Shown one piece after another: positions 37,616 to 40,926 of a DNA stretch of 40,926 nucleotides. The position numbers and the translations under genes were made by a program. The stretch's first letter is position 1; each line of letters starts with the position of its first letter. The DNA lies in NCBI GenBank assembly GCA_026986355.1, contig JALSOO010000105.1, positions 1-40,926 on the forward strand. Direction: 5' to 3'. The notes beneath the pieces were generated by a model, which did not search any database, was not told where the DNA came from, and worked only from the letters and a program-made list of their open reading frames with translations. This DNA comes from Campylobacteraceae bacterium. Lineage in GTDB: Bacteria; Campylobacterota; Campylobacteria; Campylobacterales; Sulfurovaceae.

Positions 37616-38470
37616 ATGAATAATATTAAAACAAAATTAGCCCATCTTTCTGAGATGGTTATGCTTAAACACTCTATTTTTTCACTACCTTTTATTTTTA
37701 TAGCTATGTTGGTTGCCTCTAATGGGTGGTTTGGCTGGAAACTTTTAGTTTTGGGTACATTAGCAGCTATATCAGCTAGAAATTTTGCAATGGGTGTAAA
37801 TCGTTATCTTGATAGAGATATTGATATATTAAATCCAAGAACCAAAGATAGACCATCTGTTGATGGACGGATAAGTAATCTTACAATGCAGATTTTTATA
37901 TTAGTAAATGGAGTTATCTTTATAGCTGTTGCATATTTTATTAATCCTTTGGCATTTAAACTCTCTTTTCCTATATTGGCTATACTTGGTGCATATACAC
38001 TATTTAAACGTTTCTCATCAATGGCACATCTTATTTTAGGCTTAACATTAGGATTAGCACCTATTGCAGGTGTAGTTGCTGTCTTGGGAGATATTACTAT
38101 ATGGTCACTCTATCTTGCAGGTGGCGTTCTCTTTTGGGTTGCAGGTTTTGATTTGCTCTACTCACTCCAAGATATTGAATTTGATAAGAAAAATGGATTA
38201 CACTCAATACCCTCACAATTTGGGGTAAAAAATACCATGCTTATTGCAAAACTGTTTCATACTATAACGATTATGTTGTGGGCTATGTTTGTTATTAGTG
38301 CAAACCTTGGAATTTGGGCATATATTGCAATCTTTCTAAGTGCTGTTATGCTAACCTATGAACACTATTTAGTAAATAGAGATTTTACAAAAATAGATAA
38401 AGCATTTTTTACGGTTAATGGTTACTTAGGAATAATGTTTTTTATATTAATAGTTTTGGAGGTAATATAA
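37616..38470 (+). CDS. UbiA-family polyprenyltransferase (likely menaquinone pathway, MqnP/UbiA-like)
   Basis: NRYLDRDIDILNPRTKDRP and DLLYSLQDIEFDKKNGLHSIP prenyl-PP-binding motifs. Confidence 0.88.
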   Translation: MNNIKTKLAHLSEMVMLKHSIFSLPFIFIAMLVASNGWFGWKLLVLGTLAAISARNFAMGVNRYLDRDIDILNPRTKDRPSVDGRISNLTMQIFILVNGVIFIAVAYFINPLAFKLSFPILAILGAYTLFKRFSSMAHLILGLTLGLAPIAGVVAVLGDITIWSLYLAGGVLFWVAGFDLLYSLQDIEFDKKNGLHSIPSQFGVKNTMLIAKLFHTITIMLWAMFVISANLGIWAYIAIFLSAVMLTYEHYLVNRDFTKIDKAFFTVNGYLGIMFFILIVLEVI

Positions 38471-38812
38471 ATGGGTGCTAATGAGTTACAGTTTATTTTT
38501 GCTCTATTCTCTTTTGTAGCAGTAATAGGAATTATATTTTATATTTTGATAGAGAAGACAAAAATAGAGAGTTTAGAAGAGAATATAGATATATTAAATC
38601 ACAATCTAATATCTCTACAAGAGTATATCTATGAATTAGAAGAGAAAATTGACAATATCAAAAAAATATCTCAAAAAGATGAAATAAAAGAGAAAATTAT
38701 AGAGATGTATAAAGATGGAAAAGATGTTCTTCTTATAGAAAATACACTTGGTGTATCCCGTGCTAAGGTAGAGATGGTGTTAAAATTTCATAAATTACAA
38801 ACAGAAAGATAA
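38471..38812 (+). CDS. Small membrane-anchored coiled-coil protein with C-terminal HTH-like segment
   Basis: N-terminal TM, coiled-coil, then KIIEMYKDGKDVLLIENTLGVSRAKVEMVLKFHKL. Confidence 0.6.
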   Translation: MGANELQFIFALFSFVAVIGIIFYILIEKTKIESLEENIDILNHNLISLQEYIYELEEKIDNIKKISQKDEIKEKIIEMYKDGKDVLLIENTLGVSRAKVEMVLKFHKLQTER

Positions 38813-38828
38813 AACCGTATCTTTTCTC

Positions 38829-38857
38829 TTGAAATTACAGCATAAATAAGCTATAAT
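38829..38857 (+). promoter_or_regulatory. tRNA promoter TTGAAA-17 bp-TATAAT
   Basis: Read directly; -10 (38852-38857) lies about 20 nt before the tRNA 5' end. Confidence 0.7.
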
Positions 38858-38877
38858 TTCAGCCTTTCAACATTGTT

Positions 38878-38954
38878 GCACTCATAGCTCAGCTGGATAG
38901 AGCATCGGTTTGCGGTACCGAAGGTCACAGGTTCGAATCCTGTTGGGTGTACCA
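38878..38954 (+). tRNA. tRNA-Arg(GCG), CCA encoded
   Basis: GCACTCA-TA-GCTC-AGCTGGATA-GAGC-A-TCGGT-TTGCGGT-ACCGA-AGGTC-ACAGG-TTCGAAT-CCTGT-TGGGTGT-ACCA folds as a cloverleaf. Loop TTGCGGT places GCG at 34-36; A20 is present. Confidence 0.9.
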
Positions 38955-39026
38955 CACTTAAATCATAGAAAAAAGATGTTATACTAAAAGATTCTAATTT
39001 ACAAATGAACGGATTGAATCAAATAG

Positions 39027-40926
39027 ATGTTTAACCTCACTATATTTCAAAAAACAACTCTTATATTTTTCTCTGTATTTCTCTTTTTTATCTTCTATTT
39101 TATAGAAAGCTACTTCTATACAAAAAATAGTGATAAACAGATTAAGAATATACAAAATACCCTATTCCCAATTATTACAATTCACGATAAAAATATAAAA
39201 CTATTAGAAAATCTACAAGAGTCTTTTCAAAATATAATGGAAGAAGAGGAGATAGATAGATTAAAAAAAACCATTAATATTAAAGAAGAAATTTTAGATA
39301 ACTTATATAAAATTAAAAAAATTAAAGATATAGAATCAATAGATAGAGAGATTAAACTATTTAAAGAGTATTTTGACTACAACTATAATTTAGTAAAAAG
39401 AGTTATCGAAAATAATGATTCTATAGAGGATAATGCTCTAAAAGAAGTAAGAGTTTTATTAAAAAATGTCAAAGATATATTTAAATCTCAAAATGAGATT
39501 ATATCTAATCTATTTATAGATTCTCTAAATCAACTCTCGATAGATGCAAATAGATTTTTCTATTTTACTTTAATATGCTCTATTTTTAGTCTATTTATAG
39601 TCTTATCTGTTGCACTATATCTATATTTCTCAATTAAACGTAGATTTATGAAAATAACCTCTGCATTGGAGAATTTACGCACAGAAAAGCCTAATTTCAA
39701 TAGGAAAATGGTGGCAGAACAGAATGATGAGATAGGTAGATTGGTTGAAGGGTTTAATCATCTACAAGATAAATTCAAAAATCATAATAATAAACTATAT
39801 AGTATGAAGAAAAAAGCAGAAAAAAACTCTCAATTAAAATCTGAATTTTTAGCAAATATGTCTCATGAGATACGAACACCTATGAATGGGATTATTGGTA
39901 TGTGTTATCTAACACTAAAAACCGATTTGGATAGTAAACAGAGAGCTTATATAGAGAAGATTGATAACTCTGCAAAGATGCTACTTGCTATTATTAATGA
40001 TATTTTAGATGTATCCAAAATGGAGTCAGAAAAACTGATAATTGATAAACATAACTTTAATGTCTATAAGATGTTAAAAACATCTATGGATTTAGTACGA
40101 TTCAGTGCAAAAGAGAAAGGGTTAAAGATAACCTTGGATTATCCAAAAGAGTTACCCAAAAGACTCTATGGAGATAGTTTGCGAATATCACAAGTATTAA
40201 CCAATCTATTGTCTAATGCTGTTAAATTTACCAACAAAGGAGAAGTTGCACTATATATTAATAGAGTTAATAGTAAAAGATTTCGTTTTGAAGTCAAAGA
40301 TACAGGTAGAGGACTTAAAAAAGAGGAGCAGAAAAAACTCTTTAAACCTTTCTCTCAAGCTGATGGGAGTACCACTCGCAACTATGGAGGTACAGGTTTA
40401 GGGCTTACCATCTCTAAAAAGCTTGTCGAACTAATGAATGGTAAGATTTGGGTAGAGAGTGTATATCAAAAGGGGAGTAGCTTTATATTTGAGATTGAAC
40501 TCAAAGAGGTCAAAGAGAGTAAAGAGCATATTCCAGATTATGGTTATAGAGATACACAACCTATAGTTTTAGAAACTAATATAAATCTATTAAAAGAGAC
40601 AAAAATACTATTGGTAGAAGATAATAGTGTTAATCAAGAGATTATCAAAGGTCTATTGGAGAACTCTAATATAAAAATAGATATTGCAAATAATGGAGAA
40701 GAGGGTATAGCCTTATTTGAGAAAAACAGCTATGCTCTAATTCTGATGGATATACAGATGCCTGTTATGGACGGATATAAAGCTAGTAGAATTATTCGAC
40801 AAAAAGATAGAGATATTCCTATCATTGCACTATCAGCCAATGCGATGAAAGAGGATATGAAAAAGAGTAAAGCCCATGGTATGAACACTCATCTAAACAA
40901 ACCTATTGATGTAGAGAAACTATATA
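39027..40926 (+). CDS. Hybrid sensor histidine kinase/response regulator, truncated by the window end
   Basis: Not in the ORF track because it has no stop. Starts [21 protein letters not shown]; then HAMP-like, [21 protein letters not shown] (HisKA), HATPase N/G boxes ([18 protein letters not shown]), REC domain [13 protein letters not shown]...[13 protein letters not shown]...HLNKPID. Confidence 0.93.
   Translation, partial: MFNLTIFQKTTLIFFSVFLFFIFYFIESYFYTKNSDKQIKNIQNTLFPIITIHDKNIKLLENLQESFQNIMEEEEIDRLKKTINIKEEILDNLYKIKKIKDIESIDREIKLFKEYFDYNYNLVKRVIENNDSIEDNALKEVRVLLKNVKDIFKSQNEIISNLFIDSLNQLSIDANRFFYFTLICSIFSLFIVLSVALYLYFSIKRRFMKITSALENLRTEKPNFNRKMVAEQNDEIGRLVEGFNHLQDKFKNHNNKLYSMKKKAEKNSQLKSEFLANMSHEIRTPMNGIIGMCYLTLKTDLDSKQRAYIEKIDNSAKMLLAIINDILDVSKMESEKLIIDKHNFNVYKMLKTSMDLVRFSAKEKGLKITLDYPKELPKRLYGDSLRISQVLTNLLSNAVKFTNKGEVALYINRVNSKRFRFEVKDTGRGLKKEEQKKLFKPFSQADGSTTRNYGGTGLGLTISKKLVELMNGKIWVESVYQKGSSFIFEIELKEVKESKEHIPDYGYRDTQPIVLETNINLLKETKILLVEDNSVNQEIIKGLLENSNIKIDIANNGEEGIALFEKNSYALILMDIQMPVMDGYKASRIIRQKDRDIPIIALSANAMKEDMKKSKAHGMNTHLNKPIDVEKLY

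Noticed and set aside
40216-40401. 61-aa + strand ORF
   Set aside because: Out-of-frame ORF inside the hybrid histidine kinase (39027 to window end), which the track omitted because it has no stop in the window.

Overview
The window is AT-rich, gene-dense and bacterial, most likely from Campylobacterota (Sulfurovum/Sulfurimonas-like, judged from the nuo gene content). Its parts, in order: (1) 1-0.55 kb, a decayed junction where an ABC-transporter 5' fragment abuts the 3' end of a Y1/RAYT-like transposase. (2) 0.6-3.0 kb, a lipoprotein DNA/RNA non-specific endonuclease and a Wzz-type chain-length protein on the + strand. (3) 3.0-14.4 kb, a minus-strand surface-polysaccharide operon: triple lamin-tail-like repeat protein, flippase, small P-loop kinase, polymerase, nucleotidyltransferase/TMK-like fusion, GT4, DegT aminotransferase, CapD-like dehydratase, phosphoglycosyl transferase. 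(4) 14.5-16.8 kb, a GMC oxidoreductase and Tat-type small subunit behind an apparent leader with a consensus promoter, a 28-aa sORF and a hairpin that buries the Shine-Dalgarno. (5) 16.9-17.7 kb, a YihY-family protein. (6) 17.9-35.7 kb, a complete minus-strand nuoA-N operon of a variant complex I. NuoE is replaced by a small subunit with a long Lys/Ala repeat tail, NuoF by a NuoF-remnant/GltD-like flavoprotein fusion, and there are two tandem NuoG paralogs with different Fe-S ligand sets. (7) 35.9-38.8 kb, miaA, then pssA-like, ubiA/mqnP-like and a coiled-coil protein. (8) tRNA-Arg with a GCG anticodon. (9) A hybrid histidine kinase that runs off the window end. The most interesting signals are the electron-input module of complex I and the leader of the GMC oxidoreductase operon. 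No CRISPR array or rRNA was seen. All family assignments come from reading motifs by eye; no searches were run.
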